This document shows positions 33,686-41,984 of a stretch of 64,000 nucleotides of DNA, piece by piece. The stretch is from NCBI GenBank assembly GCA_027315345.1, contig DAHUYE010000091.1, forward strand, positions 1 to 64,000, given 5' to 3'. Position 1 is the stretch's first letter, and each line of letters begins with the position of its first letter. The stretch is from Actinomycetota bacterium. GTDB lineage: Bacteria; Actinomycetota; Acidimicrobiia; Acidimicrobiales; JAJPHE01. The notes under the pieces were generated by a model. The model did no database searches. It had not been told where the DNA came from and was given only the letters and a program-made list of their open reading frames with translations. A program made the translations under genes and the position numbers.

Positions 33686-34004
33686 AGGGAGGGCAGCGTG
33701 GGGCCGTATCCCCTGTTCAGGAGCGCAGCGGGGCGGCGGCGGGCAGTCGGGAATGTTCAGGCAGAGGCTCTGCACCACAGCAGCAGAGGCTAGTGCAGAG
33801 GGTTTCGGGAGGAGCGGACCTGCTCGTCCGGAGTGGTCCACCGGGTGCCAGGAGCCGCTAGTGCCACGCTACTCGCCTCCGGGAGGGGGATACAAGGACC
33901 ATCAAGGGGAGGTGGTGCGATTGGCGCGTTTGCTCGGTTCCCTCCTTGCTGGGGAGGGAGCTGAACGATCCCGTAGCGCTGAATGTGGCGTGCGGGATGG
34001 CCCC

Positions 34005-34175
34005 CGTTTATGCGTGAGCTTGAGCCCATGAGCGTTAGCTCAGAATCAATCGTGACCTACTACAGGATAACTATCGGAAGAACTACAGGTATTAATGAGC
34101 TTCTCGGCGTTTATGCGTAGAAACCTCGGCGTTTATGCGTAAGGGGAGATCACAGAAACCTCGGCGTTTATGCGT
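34005..34175. repeat. Rep iterons, four copies of CGTTTATGCGT
   Basis: The 11-mer CGTTTATGCGT occurs at 34005, 34108, 34130 and 34165, all in the same orientation. The last three are extended to CTCGGCGTTTATGCGT, two of them by a further AGAAAC on the left, and the first two of these are 22 bp apart (two helical turns). A degenerate copy (GGTGTTTAGTCC) follows at ~34185. They lie immediately beyond the 3' end of the RepA-like gene and are its probable binding sites. Confidence 0.75.
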
Positions 34176-34197
34176 GGATAAGTCCTGGTGTTTAGTC

Positions 34198-35097
34198 CTA
34201 CTGTGGACGAGACGGAATGTGAGTTGGCGAGGGTCTGAGGATGAGGCCGTCTTTGGATGCCTCGACTACCGCGGGATAGACGTCAACAATTTTGTGCAGC
34301 GCTTGGATAGCCTCAGGCTTGAAGTGCCACACATTTGCGTAGTCCGCTCCGAGCTGAAGATGAAGAGCCGCCCACGGGACACGCGTGGACGTCCGCAGGT
34401 AGCTCATGCGATACGTGAGCCACATGTACAAGTCGAGCGCCAACGGTGACCTTCGAAGCCGCTGGAGAGCCTCCATGCTGACCGGAACCGGGTGTTCGGT
34501 GATCTCGCGGAAAAAGTGTTCTCCGAGAGTGATCGTCGATTCCCAGAGGACCGGCTGATCGGGTCGCTTCGGGTCCCACCACAACTGATAGTCGTCCGCG
34601 ACCATCCACCCGGTTCCAGCCGTGACCCTCTCGCCGTTGTATCGGACCCAGATCGAGGTACTGAACAGTCGCTCCATCTGCGATCGCAGGCGTCGGATCG
34701 TTCCCCAGCGTCCGCCAGTCGGGATGATCCTGAGCTGCCGCATGAACCCTGACAGGTGATCGCCGAGCACCAGTTCCCGGCTCTTGGTGCGGACAGCCTC
34801 CGTCGTGATCCAGGCCAGGAGCAAACGGGGAATCGACCCGTAGGGAAGGCCGACGCTCGGAGGTGCGGCCATGCTGAGGGACAGTGAGCCGTTCCGACGT
34901 TCGAAGATCGGAACCTTGGGGTCGCTGTGTGGCAGGGTCGCCTGGGTGAGCACCCGAGCGTAGAAGCCCACATTGCCTACGGTACGGGCGTGATCCAGCT
35001 CTTCCTGAAAGTAGTCGGCAAGTATCGAGCTGAGACGCGCTTCAGCGCTGTCGCGCTCTAACGCTACCGCGCTACCGCGCTGTTCACGATCACTCAC
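34198..35097 (-). CDS. repA: Plasmid replication initiator, RepA_C family
   Basis: The protein is 299 aa from the GTG at 35097, which lies inside the end of the upstream RHH gene; the track ATG reads through that gene in another frame. The family blocks are FYARVLTQATLPHSDPK, SVGLPYGSIPRLLLAWITTE, PTGGRWGTIRRLRSQMERLF, SPLALDLYMWLTYRMSYLRT and LQLGADYANVWHFK, as in plasmid RepA proteins with an iteron-binding winged-helix C-terminus. It is the last gene of a parA-RHH-rep operon and lies directly beside the iterons. A replicative form of element 1 is therefore plausible. Confidence 0.88.
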   Translation of the reverse strand: MSDREQRGSAVALERDSAEARLSSILADYFQEELDHARTVGNVGFYARVLTQATLPHSDPKVPIFERRNGSLSLSMAAPPSVGLPYGSIPRLLLAWITTEAVRTKSRELVLGDHLSGFMRQLRIIPTGGRWGTIRRLRSQMERLFSTSIWVRYNGERVTAGTGWMVADDYQLWWDPKRPDQPVLWESTITLGEHFFREITEHPVPVSMEALQRLRRSPLALDLYMWLTYRMSYLRTSTRVPWAALHLQLGADYANVWHFKPEAIQALHKIVDVYPAVVEASKDGLILRPSPTHIPSRPQ

Positions 35098-35356
35098 GGC
35101 CGAGCACCTCGACGACCTTTCGGCGGACGTCTTCGTCCTCTGCGAGTAGAGCCAGCAGGGACTTGGTGACGGCGTAGGTACTCGTGTCGTGATCCATGGC
35201 AAAGACCTTCAACTCACGGTGCAGGTGCTTGGGTATCTCCGCCGTATACCGGACGATGCTCTCGTTCGGTGATGGGGGTGCCGGAGCGACGGGGTGCGGC
35301 GTTGCCGTGATCTCCGCAAGACGGGCGAGAGCTGAGACCTTCTTCGGTGTACTCAT
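35090..35356 (-). CDS. Ribbon-helix-helix-like partner of ParA
   Basis: The protein is 88 aa from the ATG at 35356, preceded by GGGAGGG. The N-terminus is flexible; the rest, [20 protein letters not shown] followed by [19 protein letters not shown], is the beta strand plus two helices of a ribbon-helix-helix DNA-binding domain. It overlaps parA by four bases (ATGA) and rep by eight. Small RHH proteins commonly act as the centromere-binding partner of ParA and as operon repressor; parS sites were not proven, though GC-rich repeats with GCGCGCTACAGCGCG occur upstream of parA. Confidence 0.7.
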   Translation of the reverse strand: MSTPKKVSALARLAEITATPHPVAPAPPSPNESIVRYTAEIPKHLHRELKVFAMDHDTSTYAVTKSLLALLAEDEDVRRKVVEVLGRE

Positions 35357-35970
35357 GCTGCTCCCTCCCTTTCGGCCAGCAGCTCGTCGAGGAGCTGGCC
35401 GTAGCGGTGTCCCTCCGGCGGAACCATGCCGTAGCCCCATCCGTAGGCTTCCAAGAGCGGTATCTCGGTCCGCAGCACTGGGAGTCCACGATCCTCCAAC
35501 AGTTCACGAGCACTGCGTGAGCCACGGGTTCTGGACCGCACCCGCGTGAGGAGCACGTACACGTCGGGGTCGTTCGCAAGCGCCGTTTTCGAGAGCAGCT
35601 CGATCGTCGGACTGAGACGGTCGAGGTCCATCGCCAGCGGCTCGACCGGGATGATGACCGTGTCAACGGATGAGACTGCAGCGGCGACTATGTCCGTGTG
35701 CCCAGGGGGCGTGTCGATCACGAGGTGCGAGGCTCCACCCAGCAGCTCGGGAAGTCGGCTGCCCAAGTCCGACTTCGGGTAGCTCACGGTTCGACATGGA
35801 AGGGTCTCGGCGAGTTGGTCCCAGCGAGACGCGGAGCCCTGTGGGTCGGAATCGACCAGAACGGTAGGTGCCTGCCGAGCGAGTCCTACGGCAAGGTGGA
35901 CGGCCGTCGTCGTCTTACCGACGCCGCCCTTGAGGTTGACGACTGCAATGCGCACATTGGTTTCCCACAT
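35353..35970 (-). CDS. parA: ParA-type partition ATPase
   Basis: The protein is 205 aa. The deviant Walker A motif is [20 protein letters not shown]. The switch motif is [14 protein letters not shown], and [20 protein letters not shown] follows. The short N-terminus, without HTH, makes it a type Ib-like ParA, which fits its RHH partner. A GTG five codons in (VRIAVVN) could be the real start. It starts the operon parA-RHH-rep, whose promoter would lie in the 92 bp next to fic. Confidence 0.88.
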   Translation of the reverse strand: MWETNVRIAVVNLKGGVGKTTTAVHLAVGLARQAPTVLVDSDPQGSASRWDQLAETLPCRTVSYPKSDLGSRLPELLGGASHLVIDTPPGHTDIVAAAVSSVDTVIIPVEPLAMDLDRLSPTIELLSKTALANDPDVYVLLTRVRSRTRGSRSARELLEDRGLPVLRTEIPLLEAYGWGYGMVPPEGHRYGQLLDELLAEREGAA

Positions 35971-36062
35971 CGCCAGCGCTTGCGCGCTACAGCGCGACCG
36001 CGCGGACGCGATTGTTGCTTATGCAATGACGATACGGATTTCGGAACCCCTTTGTCCATGGG

Positions 36063-37331
36063 TCACTGCCGCCGTGGGACGCGACGGACGGGTTCACTCG
36101 TGAGCGTGTCGCCTTCGGGGCTTGCGAGCTGGCGCTCCAGGTCGGTGAAGGCAGCGATGATGTCGGGCGCTTCGAAGGCTCGGTTGCGGCGACCGACGGT
36201 CACCTGCTTCAGGATGCCAGCCTCGACGAGGCGTGAGACGGCCTCGTTCGTCTGGATGAAGCTCCGGGAGATCATGTCGGCTGCGCTGTTGACGGTGACG
36301 ACGGGAGCGCCGACGAGCGCTCCGAGGAGGAGGTCGGCTGCCGACCGGGCACGGACTCGGCCGAGGCGTTCCCGCCACGATGCTTCTATGGCACGGGCGC
36401 GTTCCTCGAAGCTCGACGCATCATCGACAGCCCGCTTGCACGCAGTGGCAAAGCGTCCTATCCAGAGGTTTATGCCTTCGCTCGCTGCCTTGCCAGATGC
36501 CGGTCCCCGGTACCTGGTCGCTTCGAGACCACCGACGTAGTCCTGTGCCCAGGTCGCAAGGACGAGCGACACCGGAGGAAGGACGTGGGGGGCCACGCCC
36601 CGACGTCGGAAGATGAGGTGCACGAGGGCTCTGCCGGTCCGACCGTTGCCGTCCACGAAGGGGTGGATCGTCTCGAACTGGGCGTGCGCGATGGCTGCTT
36701 GGGCGACAGGGGGGAGCGAGTCGTCGTTGGCGAAGGCGACGAGGTCGGCGACGAGTTCGGCGACGTACTCCGGCGGTGGAGGGACGAAGGCAGCGCTGCA
36801 GGGGTTGTAGGCGCTCCCCCCGATCCAGTTCTGCTGTTCCCGGAACTTCCCGGCGTACTGCTCCAGTCGCGTCTTGGCGAGGAGACGCTGGTGGACATCG
36901 AGCACCAACTCCACCGTGATCGGGTCTCCTGCATCGACGTGCTCGATGGCGAAGACCATGGCGTCGATGTTCCCGAGGACCTCGACGGCCGTGACATCGG
37001 ACGGGTCGTCGCCAAGACCTCTGGCGGCTTCTGCCCGCAGAAGTCGTCGTGCTCCGATCTCCAGTCCTTCGATCCGAGACGAGGCGACGGACTCCGCACG
37101 GAGCAGGATGCGGGCGAGCGCCTCGGTATCGACGAGGCTCGTCGCTTCAGCGTTGAGGCGAGCGATGGCAGCTTCGGCATCCGCGATGTCGGCTGCGACC
37201 TCACCGTCGATGGTGAACGCACGTCCGACGAGCGGGTCGGGGACGTAGGCTTCGTACTCGCACCCGCGGTTGTCCTTGCGGGACGGGCCGGTGTAGTCGT
37301 TGATCCAGCGGCGGCGGATAACCCGAGACAT
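36063..37331 (-). CDS. Fic family AMPylase-like protein (class II, self-inhibited)
   Basis: The protein is 422 aa. The catalytic Fic motif is HPFVDGNGRTGR (223-234), complete with His, acid and both glycine turns. An N-terminal inhibitory helix SVASSRIEGLEIG (~81-93) carries the S/TxxxE(G/N) motif, as in class II Fic proteins. The C-terminal ~100 residues contain a winged helix (ISRSFIQTNEAVSRLVEAGI). Fic enzymes transfer AMP to a hydroxyl of a target protein. It lies between parA and the HTH/integrase genes. The target is unknown; a toxin-like or regulatory role for the element is possible. Confidence 0.85.
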   Translation of the reverse strand: MSRVIRRRWINDYTGPSRKDNRGCEYEAYVPDPLVGRAFTIDGEVAADIADAEAAIARLNAEATSLVDTEALARILLRAESVASSRIEGLEIGARRLLRAEAARGLGDDPSDVTAVEVLGNIDAMVFAIEHVDAGDPITVELVLDVHQRLLAKTRLEQYAGKFREQQNWIGGSAYNPCSAAFVPPPPEYVAELVADLVAFANDDSLPPVAQAAIAHAQFETIHPFVDGNGRTGRALVHLIFRRRGVAPHVLPPVSLVLATWAQDYVGGLEATRYRGPASGKAASEGINLWIGRFATACKRAVDDASSFEERARAIEASWRERLGRVRARSAADLLLGALVGAPVVTVNSAADMISRSFIQTNEAVSRLVEAGILKQVTVGRRNRAFEAPDIIAAFTDLERQLASPEGDTLTSEPVRRVPRRQ

Positions 37332-37384
37332 GGTTGCTCCTTAGATAGGGTTATCATACAACCCTAAATACAGCTCTGGAGTAT

Positions 37385-37756
37385 TTAGGGTTGCACTCCG
37401 CCTCCAGCCCCGTCCAGCAACCGCTCCAGGGCGACCTTGGGGATGAGGATGCGCCTGCCGATGCGGATGCAGGGAATCTCGCCACGGCTCACGGCGTCGT
37501 AGGCAGTCGCCCGGGAGATGCCGAGCACGACTGCAGCCTCCTCGACGGTCATGGTGAGCCGCTGCGGTGGGCGCTCCTCGATGACCGGCCCGACGGTGCG
37601 GCGCTCGACGTGCAGCTCGTCCCACTCGATGACGGCGACGGCTTCGCTGAAGGCATCAGAGTGTGCGTTCCACCAGTCCAACTGGGTGACCGTGATGCGC
37701 CCGACGGTCTCGGCGCCAGCAAGCTCGGGAAGGTCGAGGTCGGTCTCGTCGGACAC
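37385..37756 (-). CDS. Excisionase-type HTH DNA-binding protein
   Basis: The protein is 123 aa if started at the GTG at 37756, ten bases after the integrase stop; no good ribosome binding site is visible and this start is tentative. The C-terminal part MTVEEAAVVLGISRATAYDA followed by GEIPCIRIGRRILIP is a MerR-like winged HTH of the excisionase family. The N-terminal half is acidic and unassigned. It directly follows the integrase gene on the same strand, so it is the likely directionality factor or regulator of element 1. Confidence 0.75.
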   Translation of the reverse strand: MSDETDLDLPELAGAETVGRITVTQLDWWNAHSDAFSEAVAVIEWDELHVERRTVGPVIEERPPQRLTMTVEEAAVVLGISRATAYDAVSRGEIPCIRIGRRILIPKVALERLLDGAGGGVQP

Positions 37757-37766
37757 GAGCCCAGTT

Positions 37767-38927
37767 TTATGCGCCAGACGGCAGTCCGGCGGGTTCCTTC
37801 TTGGCGGCGAGGACCTGGCCCATGATGGTGGCAGCAGCCCGGTTCCGTTCCTCGATGGCGTGGGAGTACACCCGGAGGGTGAGGGAGGGATCGGAATGGC
37901 CGAGGAAGTCGGCGACGGTCCGGATGTCCATGCCTGCATGGATGAGCTGGGTTGCCGTGAAGTGGCGGAGGTCGTGGAGACGCACGTCGGGTGCTCCGAC
38001 GGCGTCCCGCACCCGGATGAAGAACGACGTCACGTTGTCCGGCCGGAAGGGCGTGGTCGCCTCGACGTAGGGCGAGAAGACGAAGGCGTCGGCGGCGAGG
38101 GTTCCTCCGGCGTCGGTGATCCAGTCCTCGACCCGCTTCCGGTGCGCAGTGAGGAGGGCGATGCCAACGGGGTCGAGCGCGACCTTCCGGGAGCGGTCGG
38201 TCTTGGTGCTCTTCTCGGCGAGCCCGCCACGGGCCACGACGACAGAGCGGGCAACGTCAAGCACGCCGACGTCGAGGTTCACGTCGGACCAGCGAAGGGC
38301 GCACAGCTCCCCCCGGCGCATCCCCGTGAGCGCAGCGAGCATGAGGAGCGGAGCAAGCCGGGGATCCCGCCGTTCTGCCTCTTCGATGACCTGCTGGACG
38401 ACCTCCACGGCGGGAGCGGTTACTCGGCGGTTCGACACCCGGGGAGGCTTCGCCCGGTCAGCGATGTTCTCCCGGAGCCATCCCCAGCGCACAGCTTGGT
38501 GGAGGGCAGCGGAGAGGATGGCGTGGACGTTCCGGATGGTCTTGGGGGACTTCCCGGCGTCCTTCAGGGTGCCGTAGAGGTCGTCGAGGTGCTTCGCCGT
38601 GAGCTGGTGGAGCTTGATCTTCCCGAGCCGGGGACGGATGGTCCCGTTCACCTGCGAGGTGTAGTTGCGGACCGTCGTCGGCGAGAGGTCGAGGCGTTCG
38701 CACTCCTCCAGCCAGCGGTCGAGGAGCTGGCCGACCGTGACGCCCATGCCGTCGGTGCGGCTGGGGGCCTGATGGTCCACGAGGTCCCGGAGGGCAGCAT
38801 CGGCTGCCCGGGCGCCGCCATGGAACGTCTTCGAGACCTGGTGGCGCTTGCCGGTCTCCGGGTCGTAGCCGAGGGAGACCCGCAGCTCCCAGACCCCAGG
38901 ACGCAGCTCGCGCTTCGATCCACGCAT
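37767..38927 (-). CDS. int: Tyrosine integrase of element 1
   Basis: The protein is 386 aa from the ATG at 38927 (MRGSKRELRPGVWELRVSLG); the track ORF runs on into the att repeat. An N-terminal arm-binding domain is followed by a SAM-like domain (VGQLLDRWLEECERLDLSP) and the catalytic domain with TGMRRGELCALRWSDV (Arg), RLHDLRHFTATQL (HxxR) and FLGHSDPSLTLRVYSH (His and Tyr). It is only 63 bp from the right att repeat, the usual arrangement for integrases that target tRNA 3' ends. Confidence 0.92.
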   Translation of the reverse strand: MRGSKRELRPGVWELRVSLGYDPETGKRHQVSKTFHGGARAADAALRDLVDHQAPSRTDGMGVTVGQLLDRWLEECERLDLSPTTVRNYTSQVNGTIRPRLGKIKLHQLTAKHLDDLYGTLKDAGKSPKTIRNVHAILSAALHQAVRWGWLRENIADRAKPPRVSNRRVTAPAVEVVQQVIEEAERRDPRLAPLLMLAALTGMRRGELCALRWSDVNLDVGVLDVARSVVVARGGLAEKSTKTDRSRKVALDPVGIALLTAHRKRVEDWITDAGGTLAADAFVFSPYVEATTPFRPDNVTSFFIRVRDAVGAPDVRLHDLRHFTATQLIHAGMDIRTVADFLGHSDPSLTLRVYSHAIEERNRAAATIMGQVLAAKKEPAGLPSGA

Positions 38928-38998
38928 GTAGGCATCGTAGCGGTGGGATGTGACGGGATTGGTGAGAATCCGGTGGGACGCGATCCCGGGCAGCAGAA

Positions 38999-39022
38999 GG
39001 GCCGGTGCTTGCGCACCGGCCC
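38999..39022 (-). terminator. Hairpin in right repeat
   Basis: GGGCCGGTGC-TTGC-GCACCGGCCC, the same 10-bp stem as at 1670-1693 with one loop change. It lies between the tRNA-like 3' end and the integrase promoter region. Confidence 0.6.
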
Positions 39023-39039
39023 TGACCTGCACTTTCTCT

Positions 39040-39083
39040 GGTGGCGGGGGTTGGATTTGAACCAACGACCTTCGGGTTATGAG
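39040..39083 (-). tRNA. tRNA-Met 3'-half, element-borne copy (incomplete)
   Basis: The minus strand gives CTCATAACCCGAAGGTCG, then T stem GTTGG/CCAAC, acceptor CCCCGCC, A and an encoded CCA (39039 supplies the last base). The sequence to the right does not contain the matching GGCGGGG acceptor strand or a D arm, so the gene is not restored here. The complete tRNA must lie elsewhere, most simply beyond another stacked element on the right. Confidence 0.65.
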
Positions 39084-39203
39084 CCATCCTTGTGGGGTGG
39101 GTGATAGGCAGCTCTGGTGGGTGTCTCTCCTGGTCAGACGGCTTCCCAGCCGCCCCCTCGTAGGCGTTGGTAGGTCCTGAGAGGAGCCGGTATGCAGCGC
39201 TCT

Positions 39204-39223
39204 GGGTGACAAACGGGTGACAA
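39204..39223. repeat. Tandem GGGTGACAA direct repeat near the junction
   Basis: GGGTGACAA occurs at 39204 and 39215, an 11-bp period (about one helical turn), 120 bp right of the att core. The 236 bases from 39084 to the next gene contain no ORF. These could be arm-type binding sites of an integrase. Confidence 0.4.
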
Positions 39224-39319
39224 GCCGGCTCAATCAACCTTAACGCCCCTCTGTCGCGTCACCACTGCTCGGGGCCTTTCCTGGAGCCCCGCCGCGGGCG
39301 AGGCGAGGACCCGGCGCTC

Positions 39320-40879
39320 TCAGCTACGGCCATGTCCCACGCCCGTGCCGCCATGAGTGGAGTGGAAGGCCAATAGGAGCGCGGCGGCGACCACCGCCAC
39401 GAAGCAAGCCAGGTAGATCACGGTGCTGGCCCGTGCCACCGAGGCGACGGCCCGATCAGCTTGGCCGACGGCCCTGGACTCCCGAATGGCAGCAATGTCA
39501 TCGGCGGCCAAGGCGTCTCGGAACTGGTCGAGGTCTGCAATGGCCGCCCAAAGACTCGCTCGGATGCCAGGGACCGTGATGTATCGACTGGTATATAGAA
39601 GGACAATGGTCAGGAGTCCAATTCCGGCCAAGACGCCGACAGCCTGTGCCCGGGTTATGACGCCGTTGAACTGGGCGACCAGTACTCCCCCAATGGCCGC
39701 AACTTGGACGATGGTTCTCTCCATCACCGATCCGGCTGCATCGCGGGCCGCCCCTGTCGCCGTTTGGGCGGCGGCGGCCACCGCCCCGCGAGCTGTGCGT
39801 CTTGCGGCGAGGGCTTCTGCGACCGCCCCACTGCGTGACAACTCGTAAACGGACTTCGCCGTACGGAGAGAAGGCCCAGCCGCACCAGCCAGGTCGTCGG
39901 CACCGATCACAGCGAGAGAGATCGCATGCTCCACGGCTTCGAGCCGAGCTGGGTCGCTGTTACTCACCGCCCACCGGTATAGATCCAGTTCGTCGCGAAC
40001 CGCTTCGGCATCATCCGACACCGCCAGGGGAAACTGTACAAGGCGAGCTCCGCTCACCACTGCTATCGGCGGAACCCCCAACTCGAGATCGGAGGCTAGC
40101 CAGTACCACACGAGTACGCGGGCCAACCCAATCAGGGCACCGAGCATCTTTGTCACCTCCTCCGTGGCGCTCGCGAAGACTGCATTCCCGTCGAACATGA
40201 TGGGCGAGGGCAGTCTGGGTCGGCCTCGGCTGACCCGATCGTCGATGAAGTCCAGATCAAGGGATGACGTCGGAGGAGGCTCAATCTGCGAGTGGCCGTT
40301 CGAGATCGCCAGCTCACCGAAGATCAGGGGTTCGGACGGAAAGTCATCAATGACCAACTGACGGACTGGGCCTATGAACCCTGACGCCGCTGCAACCCAC
40401 TCTGCCGATGTCAGAAGCTCGTTGACCACCCCAGAAGCCATGCACCAATGGACCCCTGACTGGCCTGGTTCGTTCATGATCTCCAGCGTCAGACGGGCAT
40501 CCTTCGATGACACAAGGTCGAGGCCGCCAACGGCGTCTCCCCGGTCTACAGCTCGCTCGAGTATGGGGGCATCAACCGGCCCGAGCACCTCGGTGGTGTC
40601 GCCGGTCAGCGTGATCAGCGGAGCCGACTGGCCTGAAGCCTCGACCGCCAGTCTCCACGAGCCATCGATGACGACAATCTCGATGCGGTGGCCGTACTGA
40701 CCGAGGTCGAGCACCGCTTGGAGCGGAATGTCGGCCACGGGCATGATGCCCGAGGCCTTGAGGCGATTGATATTCGGAGACTCCGCCAGGTTGACAAGGG
40801 AGCCTCGCAGCGAACGGTATAGATCCAGCGCCTCGTAGAGGTTCGCCAGACCTGGGACTACGCTGTCTTCAGCGGCCAT
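39320..40879 (-). CDS. Uncharacterised protein with C-terminal membrane helices
   Basis: The protein is 519 aa. Residues ~1-340 are a soluble region without a recognisable family (IEIVVIDGSWRLAVEASGQS, EAVRDELDLYRWAVSNSDPA). Residues ~375-395 (IVQVAAIGGVLVAQF), ~405-425 (VGVLAGIGLLTIVLLYTS) and ~485-505 (VIYLACFVAVVAAALLLAF) are membrane segments. It overlaps the upstream NdpA-like gene by 11 bp. The pair is reminiscent of two-gene defence cassettes that end in a membrane effector, but this is only an organisational analogy. Confidence 0.55.
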   Translation of the reverse strand: MAAEDSVVPGLANLYEALDLYRSLRGSLVNLAESPNINRLKASGIMPVADIPLQAVLDLGQYGHRIEIVVIDGSWRLAVEASGQSAPLITLTGDTTEVLGPVDAPILERAVDRGDAVGGLDLVSSKDARLTLEIMNEPGQSGVHWCMASGVVNELLTSAEWVAAASGFIGPVRQLVIDDFPSEPLIFGELAISNGHSQIEPPPTSSLDLDFIDDRVSRGRPRLPSPIMFDGNAVFASATEEVTKMLGALIGLARVLVWYWLASDLELGVPPIAVVSGARLVQFPLAVSDDAEAVRDELDLYRWAVSNSDPARLEAVEHAISLAVIGADDLAGAAGPSLRTAKSVYELSRSGAVAEALAARRTARGAVAAAAQTATGAARDAAGSVMERTIVQVAAIGGVLVAQFNGVITRAQAVGVLAGIGLLTIVLLYTSRYITVPGIRASLWAAIADLDQFRDALAADDIAAIRESRAVGQADRAVASVARASTVIYLACFVAVVAAALLLAFHSTHGGTGVGHGRS

Positions 40880-41819
40880 ACTCGGTGGTCGGCTCGTTCT
40901 GGACGGTCACGGTTATGACGTAGCCCCCAGTTGGTCCCGGCGTCATGCGGACCGCCTGGTTCATGCGCTGGACCAAGCCCGAGATGGTTATTCCGTCCGC
41001 TCGGATGGTCTTGCGCAATGGCGCGCTCGTGTCGACGCGCCGAGCGGGTCTTGGCAGAGCGTTGAGTGCCGCTGCTGCCCGCTGTTGGACGTCAACGCTG
41101 AGCTCCGGGAGCTCCTCGGCCGCCCGAGCCAAGACGTCTTCAACTCGCCCCGAGTCGAGTTCTGGCATCGACACGGCAACCTTCTCTGCCACGTCCGGCG
41201 AGATGGCCTGGATGGCCTTGACCATGGCCGCGGCAGCCGGAATGGCCTTCTCCTCCACTCGAACCCCGAGCGCTCGTGGAAAGTAGAGTGCCTCCCGAGG
41301 CAGCCGATCACCCAGGACGATCTGGCTCTGGGGACGACGGTCGGGATATACGGCTCCTTTCTGAAGGTCACCCGGAGCATCCAGGACGTTGGTGACCGAG
41401 GACAACACCTCCTCGCCGCTGTCGAGCCGGTCCAAGACGGCGGAGTTGGGCGTGATCACCTCCAGCTTCAGTGCGGCTGCAAGGTTCGGCTCGTTTGGCT
41501 CAGCAAGCCTCAGGCACACGAGTAGGCCCGGGGACGTTCTGCCATCCATCTCTCCGACCAACCGAAGCGCCATCTGATGGGCGGCGTCGTAGAACGACTT
41601 AGGCTTGCCCTCGGCCAGCTGCGCGAACAACCCGGCCGTCTCGACGTCGACCACCTCGGCCAACGGTGCGTCTCCCGAGGCCGCCCTGGTCATGAGTGAT
41701 TCGACGTGACCGATGAGGAATGCGTCTATTCCAGCGTCACGGGGTCGCGAACCTCTTCGAACCGGCGCGCCGCCAGCGACAACCCGGCAGTACGTCATCA
41801 GGGCGATTCTTTTGGCCAT
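40869..41819 (-). CDS. NdpA/YejK nucleoid-associated-like protein (tentative)
   Basis: The protein is 316 aa. Residues ~100-190 contain GLLVCLRLAEPNEPNLAAAL, the ALKLEVITPN block, LQKGAVYPDRRPQSQIVLGD and REALYFPRALGVRVEEK. This order (short hydrophobic strand, LKLE, Q-K-A, D, YF) resembles the 37-kDa nucleoid-associated protein family, more divergent than housekeeping copies. The C-terminal ~110 residues are helical and then beta (GYVITVTVQNEPTTEY). It is translationally coupled to the membrane protein gene downstream. Confidence 0.5.
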   Translation of the reverse strand: MAKRIALMTYCRVVAGGAPVRRGSRPRDAGIDAFLIGHVESLMTRAASGDAPLAEVVDVETAGLFAQLAEGKPKSFYDAAHQMALRLVGEMDGRTSPGLLVCLRLAEPNEPNLAAALKLEVITPNSAVLDRLDSGEEVLSSVTNVLDAPGDLQKGAVYPDRRPQSQIVLGDRLPREALYFPRALGVRVEEKAIPAAAAMVKAIQAISPDVAEKVAVSMPELDSGRVEDVLARAAEELPELSVDVQQRAAAALNALPRPARRVDTSAPLRKTIRADGITISGLVQRMNQAVRMTPGPTGGYVITVTVQNEPTTEYGR

Positions 41820-41984
41820 CGTCCGTGCTCCTTAGCGGCTCATAGCGAGTTCGTCTATAGCCGGTTCTGGCTGATCGGAGTTGCACACCCGGCGGAGTCC
41901 TCACATGAGGCCGGGTGCCAATCCGTGCTCGCGTCGCCACGAGAGCGAAGGCGAGGCCTCTTCGGGAAGTCGACCGAGCTGACG

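Larger units (their letters stand above)
33305..34197. other. Non-coding origin-like block: purine-biased tract, hairpins, iterons
   Basis: About 890 bases with no credible gene between the mobilisation operon and rep. From ~33410 to 33620 the plus strand is strongly pyrimidine-biased (runs such as CCCCTTTTCTCCCCTCTCCC). Then come two abutting hairpins (33627-33685), a third small one in GCAGAG-G-CTCTGC near 33766, and four CGTTTATGCGT iterons (34005-34175). It lies exactly where an oriT (mobilisation side) and an oriV (rep side) are expected. Confidence 0.6.
38991..39083. repeat. Right 93-bp direct repeat (att-like)
   Basis: This is the second copy of the repeat at 1662-1754, same length and orientation, next to the integrase. 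The 18-bp core CGACCTTCGGGTTATGAG (39066-39083) is identical. The T-stem bases differ between copies by four compensated pairs (CAAG/CTTG on the left, TTGG/CCAA here), so both fold as a proper T arm. This copy is the one expected to have come from the element. Confidence 0.75.

Noticed and set aside
33383-33861. Plus-strand ORFs in the pyrimidine-rich tract
   Set aside because: Composition is Pro/Ser/Leu low complexity caused by the C/T runs; no start signal or domain.
37518-39104. 528-aa plus-strand ORF
   Set aside because: Antisense of the element 1 integrase and HTH gene, both of which have clear catalytic or binding motifs.
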